Below are positions 48,130 to 60,726 of a DNA stretch of 64,000 nucleotides, one piece after another. Position 1 is the stretch's first letter. Each line of letters opens with the position of its first letter. A program made the translations under genes and the position numbers. Origin of the DNA: Anomaloglossus baeobatrachus (Eukaryota > Chordata > Amphibia > Anura > Aromobatidae); the NCBI RefSeq assembly GCF_048569485.1, contig NC_134364.1, forward strand, positions 126,451,081 to 126,515,080, given 5' to 3'. The notes beneath the pieces were generated by a model, which saw only the letters and a program-made list of their open reading frames with translations, was not told the origin of the DNA and ran no database searches.

Positions 48130-48668
48130 CACAACCTCACATTTTCTTTCTTCCTTTTTTGATTTTAGTCCCATTTTTATTTTTTGGGTCTTTTTATTTT
48201 CTTTCTGCTTTTTCTTTTTTCCTTTTTTCTTTTTGTGGCTTTTCCCTTTTTTCTTTAGCGATTTTTTTTTCCCTCCAATTTCTTCTTTTTATGTTTATTT
48301 TTTTAACAAAAAAAGGATAAAGATATGAAAAGGAAAAACAGAAAATAAAAAGAGAAAAATAAAATGAAAATAAGAGGCAGATAAAAGCCAAGCAGTCATT
48401 CTTCTTCTTCTTCTTCTTCTTTTGTTCCTTCCTTTTCTCTTCTCACTTTTTGTTTTCTTTTTATTTTGTGTCTTTTCCAATTTTTCTTTGTTTTCTTCAA
48501 TTTTTTCTTAATTTTTTTGTACTTCGTTTTCTTTTGTCTTTTCCGGTTTCTTCTTTTTCTTCCATTTTTCTTTTCTTCTACTTTTACTTTTCATTGTTTT
48601 CTTTTGGTTCTTTTCCATTTTCTGTTTCCCTTTTTTCCCCCATTTTTTTCTTTTTTTTCTTACATTTT
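48130..48668. repeat. Pyrimidine-rich tract with central purine block
   Basis: Almost only T and C (TTTTCTTTTTTCC type) from 48130 to 48300, then purine-rich 48305-48385 (AAAAGAGAAAAATAAAATG), then pyrimidine-rich again to 48668. Frames read F/L/S-rich and are not coding. Confidence 0.9.
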
Positions 48669-50554
48669 TAGGCCCCTTTCAGACACACGTACCAGTATGG
48701 TCATCCGTGTGACATACATGTGTCGTCTGTGTGACATCTATGTTTGCATCCATGTGACTGGTATCTGTTACTAAAACCAGCCAAGGTACAGCAGACAGCT
48801 GGGGCTGATATTATTAGGGTGGGAAAGGCCATGGTTATTTGGCCCTTTCCAGCCTAAAAATAGCAGCCCACAGCCACCCCAGGAGTGGCGCATCCATTAG
48901 ATCCAGCTGGCACCAAGCCTTGGTATTAGTACTGGATGGTGTCTAGCAGACACCCCCATGACTTACCCACTAGTTGAAAGGAGAATAAAAAAGTTTATTT
49001 GAACAAAACCCCCCATTCCAGCCCTCGTTCACCAATTTATTTGTTTTTATTAAATAGAAAAATACAAAAGGATCACTGTAATCCATGGTGAGGTCCCATG
49101 ACGATTCACAAAAGCGACCTGAAAAGACATAAAAAGAGAAAATTATTCAATAGATAAAGACAAGAGACATCCTTTTTTCCAATTTATTTCCCTATAAAAG
49201 CCCTAATCCTGGTCCACCGTAATCCAATTAGGGGGGCCCACGTCGATTCCATACTGCTGTCACATTCAATGGAGAACTGAACGTTCCCCGCTGATTGTGA
49301 GAGCCTCCCCTGCAGGCACGCACACTGCAGTGACCTGGATCTCATAATTTGAGCCCAGTTCACCGCAGAGGCGCCCTCAGCAGTGTGTGTGTGCGGCCCG
49401 GCAGTGATGTTATGGGTTAATCGGAGTTCACAGTGAACTCTGATGAACCCGTGAAGTCACTGTCGCAATACCAGTGGTAATGCGGATGTTGCGGGGATGT
49501 CGTCAGAAGGTCATCAGAGTTCATTGGACACTCTGATGACCTCCTGAGTTTAATGCACACACTGCTGGATACTCACCTGTCCCGGCGATGCTGCCCCCTT
49601 TGCTTCTTCTTCCGCCCCGCGGTGCAGTGCATATGCAATGAACTTAAAGGGAAGGTGTCGTCCAAAAAAAAAAAAAAGTTCAATAACTAAAAAAAATTTA
49701 AGTATTAATGTTTTGTTTAAATCTTAATATTTGTTTTTAATTGAGCAAAATATAAAAAAAATAAAAAGTTTGATATTTTCCACTCTTAAACACTAGGGGG
49801 AGCAGCTGCTGAAATCCTGCTGTAGAACTACTGTAGAACCAGCTCACATTACAGCTGCAGTAAAAGTGGGCGGAGTCTACTCTCCTGTGTGTGATGTCAC
49901 AGCCCCCCCTCCCAATCTGGGGGTTTCCAACAGGATAAGGGAAGATGAAGTTTAGGATCACAGTGCGGAGCCATTTTGTTGGTGACTGCAAAGTGATCCT
50001 AATGTGTAACGTGTCACCAAGAACAGATGCATAGTGCTCCCCACATAGCGCTCTGCAGCCTCGGTCCAGCAATGCTCTGCTGCACACACGCACACTTAAA
50101 ATGTTCTGCCGTACGCCTGCCCGCAATGCTTTGCTGCAAGCATGCCTGCAATGCTCTGCCGCCCGCCCGCCCTCAATGCTCTGCTGCACGCCTGTCCTCA
50201 ATGCTCTGCCGCACACCCGCCTGCAATGCTCTGCTGCCCGCAATGCTCTGCGGCAGACACGCACACCAAAAATGTTCTGCCGCATGCCCGCCCTAAATGC
50301 TCTACTGCAAGCATGCCTGCAATGCTCTGCCGCCCGCCCGCCCGCAATGCTCTGCTGCACGCACGCAGAGCGAGGCGAGGAGGGTAGCGGCGGCCTGGTG
50401 CGAGTACTCACACATCTCGGGTGACAGGGAGAAAGTGCAGCTCACAGCATATGCTGTGGGCTCCACAAAGATGGCGGCAGTTTCCTCCCAGATCTGTGAT
50501 CTGGACAACCCAAGGGGCGCGTCCAGCTCACAGCAGGGAGCTTTCACTGTTAGG
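48669..50554. mobile_element. Diverged DNA-transposon-derived sequence
   Basis: It starts TTTTAGGCCCCTTTCAGACA, a Harbinger-type GG end after a T(T)TA-like target, and includes moderately repetitive non-coding blocks (CAGCAGACAGCTGGGGCTGA, CCACCCCAGGAGTGGCGCA). An AA-rich boundary at about 49650-49760 and a GC-rich unit CTGCAATGCTCTGCCGC (seven or so copies, 50060-50365) suggest several nested pieces. No transposase; right boundary uncertain. Confidence 0.45.
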
Positions 50555-51340
50555 CCGGTTTCAGATGTCCGTGTTTAATCAGGTACCAGTAACACGTGTG
50601 TGAAATAAAAAGATTTTCCATATTTACCCGCTGTCTTCGGCTCTGCTGCCTCCCGCTCCTGATATATTCATCGATTATTCACCGCACTCAGGACCTTGAA
50701 GCCGGAGCATCGCGGGGACAGCGCGGGATACAGCACCGCCGAGGACAGCACCATGGGGACAGCACCGCCGAGGACATCACCACGAGGACAGCACCGCTGA
50801 ACACAGCACCATGCGGACAGGTGAGTATTCTGCAAACAGTGACATCCAGGAGGTCATTGGAGTTCCCAATGAACACTGATGACATCCTGATGACCCCGTG
50901 ACACCCGCGCTACAACTTCATGGGTTCATCAGAGTTCATTGGGAACTGTGATGAGTCCCCGATGCTGTCCCCGCGATGTCCTGGCTTCTAGGTTCTCACT
51001 ATATATATATATATACACACGCACACACACGTATACATTGAGCACATATACACACATAGCAGACACACATGGATACACCGAGCACATACACACATAGCGC
51101 ACATACATGTATACACTGAACACACACCCACACACACACTCTGCTGTATACCCACCCAGCGATGTGGTCCCCGGCGCTGCTCCTGCTTCCAGCTCTTCAG
51201 TGCAGTGAATATTCAGTGAGTATAATGAGCGGGGGTCAGGAGCGGGAGGCAGCAGAGTCGGAGAAAACAGCGCTGAATACAGGGGAATATAGAAAATCTT
51301 TTTATTAAAAAGACCCGTGTTTTCTCCAGTACGTGTGTCA
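50555..51340. mobile_element. Foldback-type DNA element, left arm and centre
   Basis: It begins GGCCGGTTTCAGATGTCCG after TTA. AAAAGATTTTCCATATTTAC (50610 onward) with CTCTGCTGCCTCCCGCTCC recurs inverted at about 51225-51310 (GGAGCGGGAGGCAGCAGAG ... TAGAAAATCTTTTTATT). The right arm then passes into the CAGTGTG array at 51340-57050, whose unit looks like an amplified subterminal part of this arm. Confidence 0.5.
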
Positions 51341-54300
51341 CACTGATATCACACAGATCACATCAGTGTGCGGCCGTGTGACATCAGTGTGCAGGACATG
51401 TGATATCAGTGTGCGGCCGTGTGATATCAGTGTGCGGCCGTGTGACATCAGTGTGCAGGACATGTGATATCAGTGTGCGGCCGTGTGATATCAGTGTGCA
51501 GGCCGTGTGATATCAGTGTGCGGCCGTGTGATATCAGTGTGCAGGCCGTGTGATATCAGTGTGCGGCCGTGTGATATCAGTGTGCGGCCGTGTGATATCA
51601 GTGTGCGGCCGTGTGATATCAGTGTGCGACAGTGTGACATCAGTGTGCAGGCCGTGTGATATCAGTGTGCAGGCCGTGTGATATCAGTGTGCAGCCGTGT
51701 GATATCAGTGTGCGGCCGTGTGATATCAGTGTGCGGCCGTGTGATATCAGTGTGCAGGCCGTGTGATATCAGTGTGCAGCCGTGTGATATCAGTGTGCGG
51801 CCGTGTGACATCAGTGTGCGACAGTGTGACATCAGTGTGCAGGCCGTGTTATATCAGTGTGCGGCCGTGTGACATCAGTGTGCAGGACATGTGATATCAG
51901 TGTGCGGCCGTGTGACATCAGTGTGCAGGCCATGTGATATCAGTGTGCGGCCGTGTGACATCAGTGTGCAGGACATGTGATATCAGTGTGCGGCCGTGTG
52001 ACATCAGTGTGCAGGACATGTGATATCAGTGTGCGGCCGTGTGATATCAGTGTGCGGCCGTGTTATATCAGTGTGCAGGACATGTGATATCAGTGTGCGG
52101 CCGTGTGACATCAGTGTGCAGGCCATGTGATATCAGTGTGCGGCCGTGTGACATCAGTGTGCAGGACATGTGATATCAGTGTGCGGCCGTGTGATATCAG
52201 TGTGCGGCCGTGTGATATCAGTGTGCAGGCCGTGTGATATCAGTGGGCAGGACATGTGATATCAGTGTGCGGCCGTGTGATATCAGTGTGCGGCCGTGTG
52301 ATATCAGTGTGCAGGCCGTGTGATATCAGTGTGCGGCCGTGTGATATCAGTGTGCGGCCGTGTGACATCAGTGTGCAGGCCGTGTGATATCAGTGTGCAG
52401 GCCGTGTGATATCAGTGTGCAGCCGTGTGATATCAGTGTGCGGCCGTGTGATATCAGTGTGCGGCCGTGTGATATCAGTGTGCAGGCCGTGTGATATCAG
52501 TGTGCGACAGTGTGACATCAGTGTGCAGGCCGTGTTATATCAGTGTGCGGCCGTGTGACATCAGTGTGCGGCCGTGTGACATCAGTGTGCGGCCGTGTGA
52601 CATCAGTGTGCGGCCGTGTGACATCAGTGTGCAGGCCGTGTTATATCAGTGTGCAGGCCATGTGATATCAGTGTGCGGCCGTGTGATATCAGTGTGCAGG
52701 CCGTGTTATATCAGTGTGCGGCCGTGTGATATCAGTGTGCGACTGTGTGACATCAGTGTGCAGGCCATGTGATATCAGTGTGCGGCCGTGTGATATCAGT
52801 GTGCAGGCCGTGTTATATCAGTGTGCGGCCGTGTGATATCAGTGTGCGACTGTGTGACATCAGTGTGCGAGTCGTGTGACATCAGTGTGCGAGTCGTGTG
52901 ACATCAGTGTGCGAGCCGTGTCACATCAGTGTGCGAGTCGTGTGACATCAGTGTGCAGGCCGTGTGACATCAGTGTGCAGGCCGTGAGACATCAGTGTGC
53001 GAGCCGTGTCACATCAGTGTGCAGGCCGTGTCACATCAGTGTGCAGGCCGTGAGACATCAGTGTGCGAGCCGTGTCACATCAGTGTGCGGCCGTGTGATA
53101 TCAGTGTGCGGCCGTGTGATATCAGTGTGCGGCCGTGTCACATCAGTGTGCGAGCCGTGTCACATCAGTGTGCGAGCCGTGTCACATCAGTGTGCGAGCC
53201 GTGTCACATCAGTGTGCGGCCGTGTCACATCAGTGTGCGGCCGTGTCACATCAGTGTGCGGCCGTGTGACATCAGTGTGCGGCCGTGTGATATCAGTGTG
53301 CAGGCCGTGTGATATCAGTGTGCAGGCCGTGTGACATCAGTGTGCGGCCGTGTGACATCAGTGTGCGGCCGTGTGACATCAGTGTGCGGCCGTGTGATAT
53401 CAGTGTGCGGCCGTGTGACATCAGTGTGCGGCCGTGTGATATCAGTGTGCGGCCGTGTGATATCAGTGTGCGGCCGTGTGATATCAGTGTGCAGGCCGTG
53501 TGACATCAGTGTGCGGCCGTGTGATATCAGTGTGCGGCCGTGTGACATCAGTGTGCGGCCGTGTCACATCAGTGTGCAGGCCGTGTGATATCAGTGTGCG
53601 GCCGTGTCACATCAGTGTGCAGGCCGTGTGATATCAGTGTGCAGGCCGTGTGACATCAGTGTGCGGCCGTGTCACATCAGTGTGCAGGCCGTGTGATATC
53701 AGTGTGCAGCCGTGTGACATCAGTGTGCGGCCGTGTGATATCAGTGTGCAGGCCGTGTGATATCAGTGTGCAGGACGTGTGATATCAGTGTGCGGCCGTG
53801 TGACATCAGTGTGCGGCCGTGTGATATCAGTGTGCAGGACGTGTGATATCAGTGTGCAGGCCGTGTGACATCAGTGTGCGGCCGTGTGACATCAGTGTGC
53901 GGCCGTGTGACATCAGTGTGCGGCCGTGTCACATCAGTGTGCAGGCCGTGTGATATCAGTGTGCGGCCGTGTCACATCAGTGTGCAGGCCGTGTGATATC
54001 AGTGTGCAGGCCGTGTGACATCAGTGTGCGGCCGTGTGACATCAGTGTGCAGGCCGTGTGATATCAGTGTGCGGCCGTGTGACATCAGTGTGCAGGCCGT
54101 GTGACATCAGTGTGCGGCCGTGTGACATCAGTGTGCGGCCGTGTGACATCAGTGTGCAGGCCGTGTGATATCAGTGTGCGAGCCGTGTCACATCAGTGTG
54201 CGGCCGTGTGATATCAGTGTGCGACAGTGTGACATCAGTGTGCAGGCCGTGTGACATCAGTGTGCGGCCGTGTGACATCAGTGTACGGCCGTGTGACATC

Positions 54301-57050
54301 AGTGTGCGGCCGTGTGACATCAGTGTGCGGCCGTGTGATATCAGTGTGCAGGACGTGTGACATCAGTGTGCAGGCCGTGTGACATCAGTGTGCGGCCGTG
54401 TGATATCAGTGTGCGACAGTGTGACATCAGTGTGCAGGCCGTGTGACATCAGTGTGCGGCCGTGTGACATCAGTGTGCGGCCGTGTGACATCAGTGTGCA
54501 GGCCGTGAGACATCAGTGTGCGAGCCGTGTCACATCAGTGTGCAGGCCGTGTCACATCAGTGTGCAGGCCGTGAGACATCAGTGTGCGAGCCGTGTCACA
54601 TCAGTGTGCGGCCGTGTGATATCAGTGTGCGGCCGTGTGATATCAGTGTGCGGCCGTGTGATATCAGTGTGCGGCCGTGTCACATCAGTGTGCGAGCCGT
54701 GTCACATCAGTGTGCGAGCCGTGTCACATCAGTGTGCGAGCCGTGTCACATCAGTGTGCGGCCGTGTCACATCAGTGTGCGGCCGTGTCACATCAGTGTG
54801 CGGCCGTGTGACATCAGTGTGCGGCCGTGTGATATCAGTGTGCAGGCCGTGTGATATCAGTGTGCAGGCCGTGTGACATCAGTGTGCGGCCGTGTGACAT
54901 CAGTGTGCGGCCGTGTGACATCAGTGTGCGGCCGTGTGATATCAGTGTGCGGCCGTGTGACATCAGTGTGCGGCCGTGTGATATCAGTGTGCGGCCGTGT
55001 GATATCAGTGTGCGGCCGTGTGATATCAGTGTGCAGGCCGTGTGACATCAGTGTGCGGCCGTGTGATATCAGTGTGCGGCCGTGTGACATCAGTGTGCGG
55101 CCGTGTCACATCAGTGTGCAGGCCGTGTGATATCAGTGTGCGGCCGTGTCACATCAGTGTGCAGGCCGTGTGATATCAGTGTGCGGCCGTGTGATATCAG
55201 TGTGCGGCCGTGTGATATCAGTGTGCGGCCGTGTCACATCAGTGTGCAGGCCGTGTGATATCAGTGTGCAGGCCGTGTGACATCAGTGTGCGGCCGTGTC
55301 ACATCAGTGTGCAGGCCGTGTGATATCAGTGTGCAGCCGTGTGACATCAGTGTGCGGCCGTGTGATATCAGTGTGCAGGCCGTGTGATATCAGTGTGCAG
55401 GACGTGTGATATCAGTGTGCGGCCGTGTGACATCAGTGTGCGGCCGTGTGATATCAGTGTGCAGGACGTGTGATATCAGTGTGCAGGCCGTGTGACATCA
55501 GTGTGCGGCCGTGTGACATCAGTGTGCGGCCGTGTGACATCAGTGTGCGGCCGTGTCACATCAGTGTGCAGGCCGTGTGATATCAGTGTGCGGCCGTGTC
55601 ACATCAGTGTGCAGGCCGTGTGATATCAGTGTGCAGGCCGTGTGACATCAGTGTGCGGCCGTGTGACATCAGTGTGCAGGCCGTGTGATATCAGTGTGCG
55701 GCCGTGTGACATCAGTGTGCGGCCGTGTGACATCAGTGTGCAGGCCGTGTGACATCAGTGTGCGGCCGTGTGACATCAGTGTGCGGCCGTGTGACATCAG
55801 TGTGCAGGCCGTGTGATATCAGTGTGCGAGCCGTGTCACATCAGTGTGCGGCCGTGTGATATCAGTGTGCGACAGTGTGACATCAGTGTGCAGGCCGTGT
55901 GACATCAGTGTGCGGCCGTGTGACATCAGTGTGCGGCCGTGTGACATCAGTGTGCGGCCGTGTGACATCAGTGTGCGGCCGTGTGATATCAGTGTGCAGG
56001 ACGTGTGACATCAGTGTGCAGGCCGTGTGACATCAGTGTGCGGCCGTGTGATATCAGTGTGCGACAGTGTGACATCAGTGTGCAGGCCGTGTGACATCAG
56101 TGTGCGGCCGTGTGACATCAGTGTGCGGCCGTGTGACATCAGTGTGCAGGCCGTGTGATATCAGTGTGCGAGCCGTGTCACATCAGTGTGTGGCCGTGTG
56201 ATATCAGTGTGCGACAGTGTGACATCAGTGTGCAGGCCGTGTGACATCAGTGTGCGGCCGTGTGACATCAGTGTGCAGGCCGTGTGATATCAGTGTGCGG
56301 CCGTGTGACATCAGTGTGCGGCCGTGTGACATCAGTGTGCGACAGTGTGACATCAGTGTGCGGCCGTGTGACATCAGTGTGCAGGCCGTGTGATATCAGT
56401 GTGCAGGCCGTGTGACATCAGTGTGCGGCTGTGTCACATCAGTGTGCGGCCGTGTGATATCAGTGTGCAGGCCGTGTGACATCAGTGTGCAGGCCGTGTG
56501 ATAGTGTGCAGGCCGTGTGACATCAGTGTGCGGCCGTGTGACATCAGTGTGCGGCCGTGTCACATCAGTGTGCGGCCGTGTCACATCAGTGTGCGGCCGT
56601 GTGACATCAGTGTGCGGCCGTGTGACATCAGTGTGCGGCCGTGTGACATCAGTGTGCGGCCGTGTGACATCAGTGTGCGGCTGTGTCACATCAGTGTGCG
56701 GCCGTGTGACATCAGTGTGCGGCTGTGTCACATCAGTGTGCGGCCGTGTGATATCAGTGTGCGGCCGTGTGACATCAGTGTGCGGCCGTGTGATATCAGT
56801 GTGCGGCCGTGTGACATCAGTGTGCGGCCGTGTGACATCAGTGTGCGGCCGTGTGATATCAGTGTGCGGCTGTGTCACATCAGTGTGCGGCCGTGTCACA
56901 TCAGTGTGCGGCCGTGTGATATCAGTGTGCGGCCGTGTGACATCAGTGTGCGGCCGTGTGACATCAGTGTGCGGCCGTGTGACATCAGTGTGCGGCCGTG
57001 TGACATCAGTGTGCGGCCGTGTGACATCAGTGTGCGGCCGTGTGACACCC
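51341..57050. repeat. 21/22-base minisatellite H (about 5.7 kb)
   Basis: About 270 units of GTGTGATATCAGTGTGCGGCC with variants GACATC, CACATC, CAGGCC, CGAGCC and CGACAG. A 1,542-base offset repeats long identical runs (for example 53309-53588 against 54851-55130), showing a recent segmental duplication; the copy pattern resumes at about 1,647 after a five-unit length change. Frames DISVRPC and TRPHTDV are by-products. Confidence 0.98.
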
Positions 57051-57270
57051 GTGCTGCCGGAGATAAATGGACATGTCTCCGTATGTGTGTGCGTGCGGGG
57101 CCAGTGTGAATAACATGGGTATGTGGTGGGGTCCCACGCTCCTGACACACGGACACCGCCGTCATCTGTTCTATTCATTTTCCCCCTTTCTCTGACTCCG
57201 CGCACACGTTCCTCCCGCCATCACTCCGGGTCGGGCAGTGACGCGTGACGATAACGCTCCTCAGCACTGG
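57051..57270. other. Right flank of array H, transposon-like
   Basis: CACCCGTGCTGCCGGAGATA, ACATGTCTCCGTATGTGTGT and GTCCCACGCTCCTGACACAC look like the outer part of the element whose arm seeded array H. No clear terminal inverted repeat or target duplication is visible. Confidence 0.35.
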
Positions 57271-57800
57271 CCTTTTATAAAATAGTGAAAATGGGCGGAG
57301 TCAAGTGCAGTGCAGCGGGAGCTATACACACAAATGTAACCAATCCGTGCCTTAGTTTGGGGATTTCCCCGCCCCTTTTGCGGCTTTTGTCCCTGTCACC
57401 AATCACAGAGCTGCGATCCTGACCAATAGTGGCTCTCCGCTCGCTTGTCCCCCTGTATGCGCGCTCCCGCCCGTGTCCCCGCGTGCCCTCCGTGCTCGCC
57501 CCCTCATCACCGTTCCCCCCGGGATCCGCTCCCCGGAGCAGGACGGCGGCCAGAACCAACACACGGCAAAAACCAACACTGGAGCATTCATACGTGAGAG
57601 GGGATCACCGGGCAGCAGCGGCTCCGTCCTCGCGTCACCCCGCGGGGTCTCGGTATGGCTATGGCGGCTGCGGGCTGAGGTGCGGGCTCGTGGGAAGGAA
57701 GATGGCGATTCCCCTCGAGATACGGCGAGTGGTGCGTCCGGTCACACGGCGGGAATAATAGTGTGCGGCTTCTGTGCGGCTCTCGTCCTCCTCTCGGAGG
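57271..57800. promoter_or_regulatory. CpG-rich segment with CCAAT boxes, orphan promoter candidate
   Basis: Contains TTTTATAAAATAG (57274-57286), ACCAATC at 57338-57344 and 57399-57405, ACCAATAG (57422-57429) and CCCCGCCCC (57369-57377), then CpG-dense sequence to 57750. A short minus-strand frame starts MNAPVLVFAVCWFWPP but has no family resemblance I know. This could be a first exon and promoter of a gene outside the window, or a chance CpG island. No exon is assigned. Confidence 0.35.
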
Positions 57801-57939
57801 AGAAGCGACTGATCGGGACCAGCTCCACAGGAAACACGAGACACAGGCGTCAGCAGAGAACATGGACTCCACACAGCGACCCCACAGAGGAGCGGACCCG
57901 CCATTGTGTACTCCAAACATCTACCGGGGAGGCAGGGGT

Positions 57940-59584
57940 TAACACTCAGCCCCATCCTCCAGTCACAACCAGAGCTGCATTATATCTAATACTCCAGTCA
58001 CATCCAGAGCTGTGTTATATCTAATACTCCAGTCACATCCAGAGCTGCATTATATCTAATACTCCAGTCACATCCAGAGCTGTGTTATATCTAATACTCC
58101 AGTCACAACCAGAGCTGCATTATATCTAATACTCCAGTCACAACCAGAGCTGCATTATATCTAATACTCCAGTCACATCCAGAGCTGCATTATATCTAAT
58201 ACTCCAGTCACATCCAGAGTTGCATTATATCTAATACTCCAGTCACAACCAGAGCTGCATTATATCTAATGCTCCAGTCACATCCAGAGCTGCATTATAT
58301 CTAATACTCCAGTCACATCCAGAGTTGCATTATATCTAATACTCCAGTCACAACCAGAGCTGCGTTATATCTAATACTCCAGTCACATCCAGAGCTGCAT
58401 TATATCTAATACTCCAGTCACATCCAGAGCTGCATTATATCTAATACTCCAGTCACATCCAGAGCTGCATTATATCTAATACTCCAGTCACATCCAGAGC
58501 TGCGTTATATCTAATACTCCAGTCACATCCAGAGCTGCATTATATCTAATACTCCAGTCACATCCAGAGCTGCGTTATATCTAATACTCCAGTCACATCC
58601 AGAGCTGCGTTATATCTAATACTCCAGTCACATCCAGAGTTGCATTATATCTAATACTCCAGTCACATCCAGAGTTGCATTATATCTAATACTCCAGTCA
58701 CAACCAGAGCTGCGTTATATCTAATACTCCAGTCACATCCAGAGCTGCATTATATCTAATACTCCAGTCACATCCAGAGCTGCATTATATCTAATACTCC
58801 AGTCACATCCAGAGCTGCATTATATCTAATACTCCAGTCACATCCAGAGCTGCGTTATATCTAATACTCCAGTCACATCCAGAGCTGCATTATATCTAAT
58901 ACTCCAGTCACATCCAGAGCTGCGTTATATCTAATACTCCAGTCACATCCAGAGCTGCATTATATCTAATGCTCCAGTCACAACCAGAGCTGCATTATAT
59001 CTACTACTCCAGTCACAACCAGAGCTGCATTATATCTAATACTCCAGTCACATCCAGAGCTGCATTATATCTAATACTCCAGTCACATCCAGAGCTGCAT
59101 TATATCTAATGCTCCAGTCACAACCAGAGCTGCATTATATCTACTACTCCAGTCACAACCAGAGCTGCATTATATCTAAAACTCCAGTCACATCCAGAGC
59201 TGCATTATATCTACTACTCCAGTCACATCCAGAGCTGCATTATATCTAATACTCCAGTCACATCCAGAGCTGCATTATATCTAATACTCCAGTCACATCC
59301 AAAGCTGCATTATATCTAATGCTCCAGTCACAACCAGAGCTGCATTATATCTACTACTCCAGTCACAACCAGAGCTGCATTATATCTAATACTCCAGTCA
59401 CAACCAGAGCTGCATTATATCTAATACTCCAGTCACATCCAGAGCTGCATTATATCTAATACTCCAGTCACAACCAGAGCTGCATTATATCTAATGCTCC
59501 AGTCATAACCAGAGCTGCATTATATCTAATACTCCAGTCACATCCAGAGCTGCATTATATCTAATACTCCAGTCACATCCAGAG
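57940..59584. repeat. 35-base minisatellite I, block 1
   Basis: About 47 units of ACTCCAGTCACATCCAGAGC followed by TGCATTATATCTAAT, with CAACCAG, TGCGTTA and CTACT variants occurring in runs. Interrupted by a CR1 tail, it continues at 59816-60726 and 63688-64000. Confidence 0.97.
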
Positions 59585-59815
59585 ATTTGAAGAATGTAAT
59601 ATTACCAGTTATGTATATTAGATTTTATGACGGTGTTGATCCAGGGAACTAGTCTGATTGCCGGATGTGGAGTCAGGAAGGAAATTTTTTCCCCATTGGA
59701 ACTTGTTTGTCACATTGGGGGTTTTTTGCCTTCCTCTGGATCAACATGTTAGGCTACGGGGTGAACTAGATGGACTTAGAGTCTCCCTTCAACCTTAAAA
59801 ACTATGATACTATGA
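59585..59815 (+). mobile_element. CR1-type LINE 3' tail
   Basis: Contains AATATTACCAGTTATGTATA, GATCCAGGGAACTAGTCTGA and the terminal CTTCAACCTTAAAAACTATG, as at 301-510. Only the last codons of ORF2 and the 3' UTR are present. Confidence 0.9.
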
Positions 59816-60726
59816 TTCATTATATCTGATACCCCAGTCACACCCAGAGCTGTGTTATATCTAGTACTCCAATCACTTCCAAAGCTCCGTTATATCTAAT
59901 ACTTAAGTCACATCCAGAGGAGTGTTATATCGAATACTCCTGTCAGATCCAGAGCTGCGTTATATCTAGTACTCCAGTAAGTTCCAGAGCTGCATTATAT
60001 CTAATACTCCAGTCATACCCAGAGCTGCATTATATCTAATACTCCAGTCATACCCAGAGCTGCGTTATATCTAGTACTCCAGTCATACCCAGAGCTGCGT
60101 TATATCTAGTACTCCAGTAAGTTCCAGAGCTGCATTATATCTAATACTCCAGTCACACCTAGAGGTGCGTTATATCTACTCCAGTCACATCCAGAACTGT
60201 GTTATATCTAATACTCCAGTCACACCCAGAGCTGTGTTATATCTAATACTACAGTCACACCCAGAACTGTGTTATATCTAATACTCCAGTCACACCCAGA
60301 GCTGCGTTATCTCTAATATTCCAGTCACACCCAGAGCTGCGTTATCTCTAATATTCCAGTCACACTTAAAGCTGCGTTATTTCTAATACTCCAGTCACAC
60401 CCAGAGCTACATTATATATAATACCCCAGTCACATCCAGAACTGTTATATCAAACACTCCAGTCACACCCAGAGCTACGTTATATCTAGAACGCCAGTCA
60501 CTTCCAGAGCTGCGTTATATTTAATTAGTCACATCTAGAGCTGCGTTATATCTAACACTCCAGTCATATCCAGAGCTGCGTTATATCTAACACTCCAGTC
60601 ATATCCAGAGCTGCCTTATATCTAACACTCCAGTCATATCCAGAGCTGCGTTATATCTAACACTCCAGTCATATCCAGAGCTGCGTTATATCTAACACTC
60701 CAGTCATATCCAGAGCTGCGTTATAA
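59816..60726. repeat. Minisatellite I, block 2 (diverged)
   Basis: More diverged copies of the 35-base unit (CACACCCAGAGCTGTGTTAT, CAGTAAGTTCCAGAGCTGC), becoming homogeneous again near 60540-60720 (CACTCCAGTCATATCCAGAG). Confidence 0.95.

Noticed and set aside
51678-57205. Frames reading DISVRPC and TRPHTDV
   Set aside because: By-products of the 21-base unit on each strand.
57403-57591. Minus-strand frame MNAPVLVFAVCWFWPP as a secreted protein start
   Set aside because: Leader-like start only. The rest is arginine/glycine-rich CpG-island translation with no homolog recognised and no clear donor.
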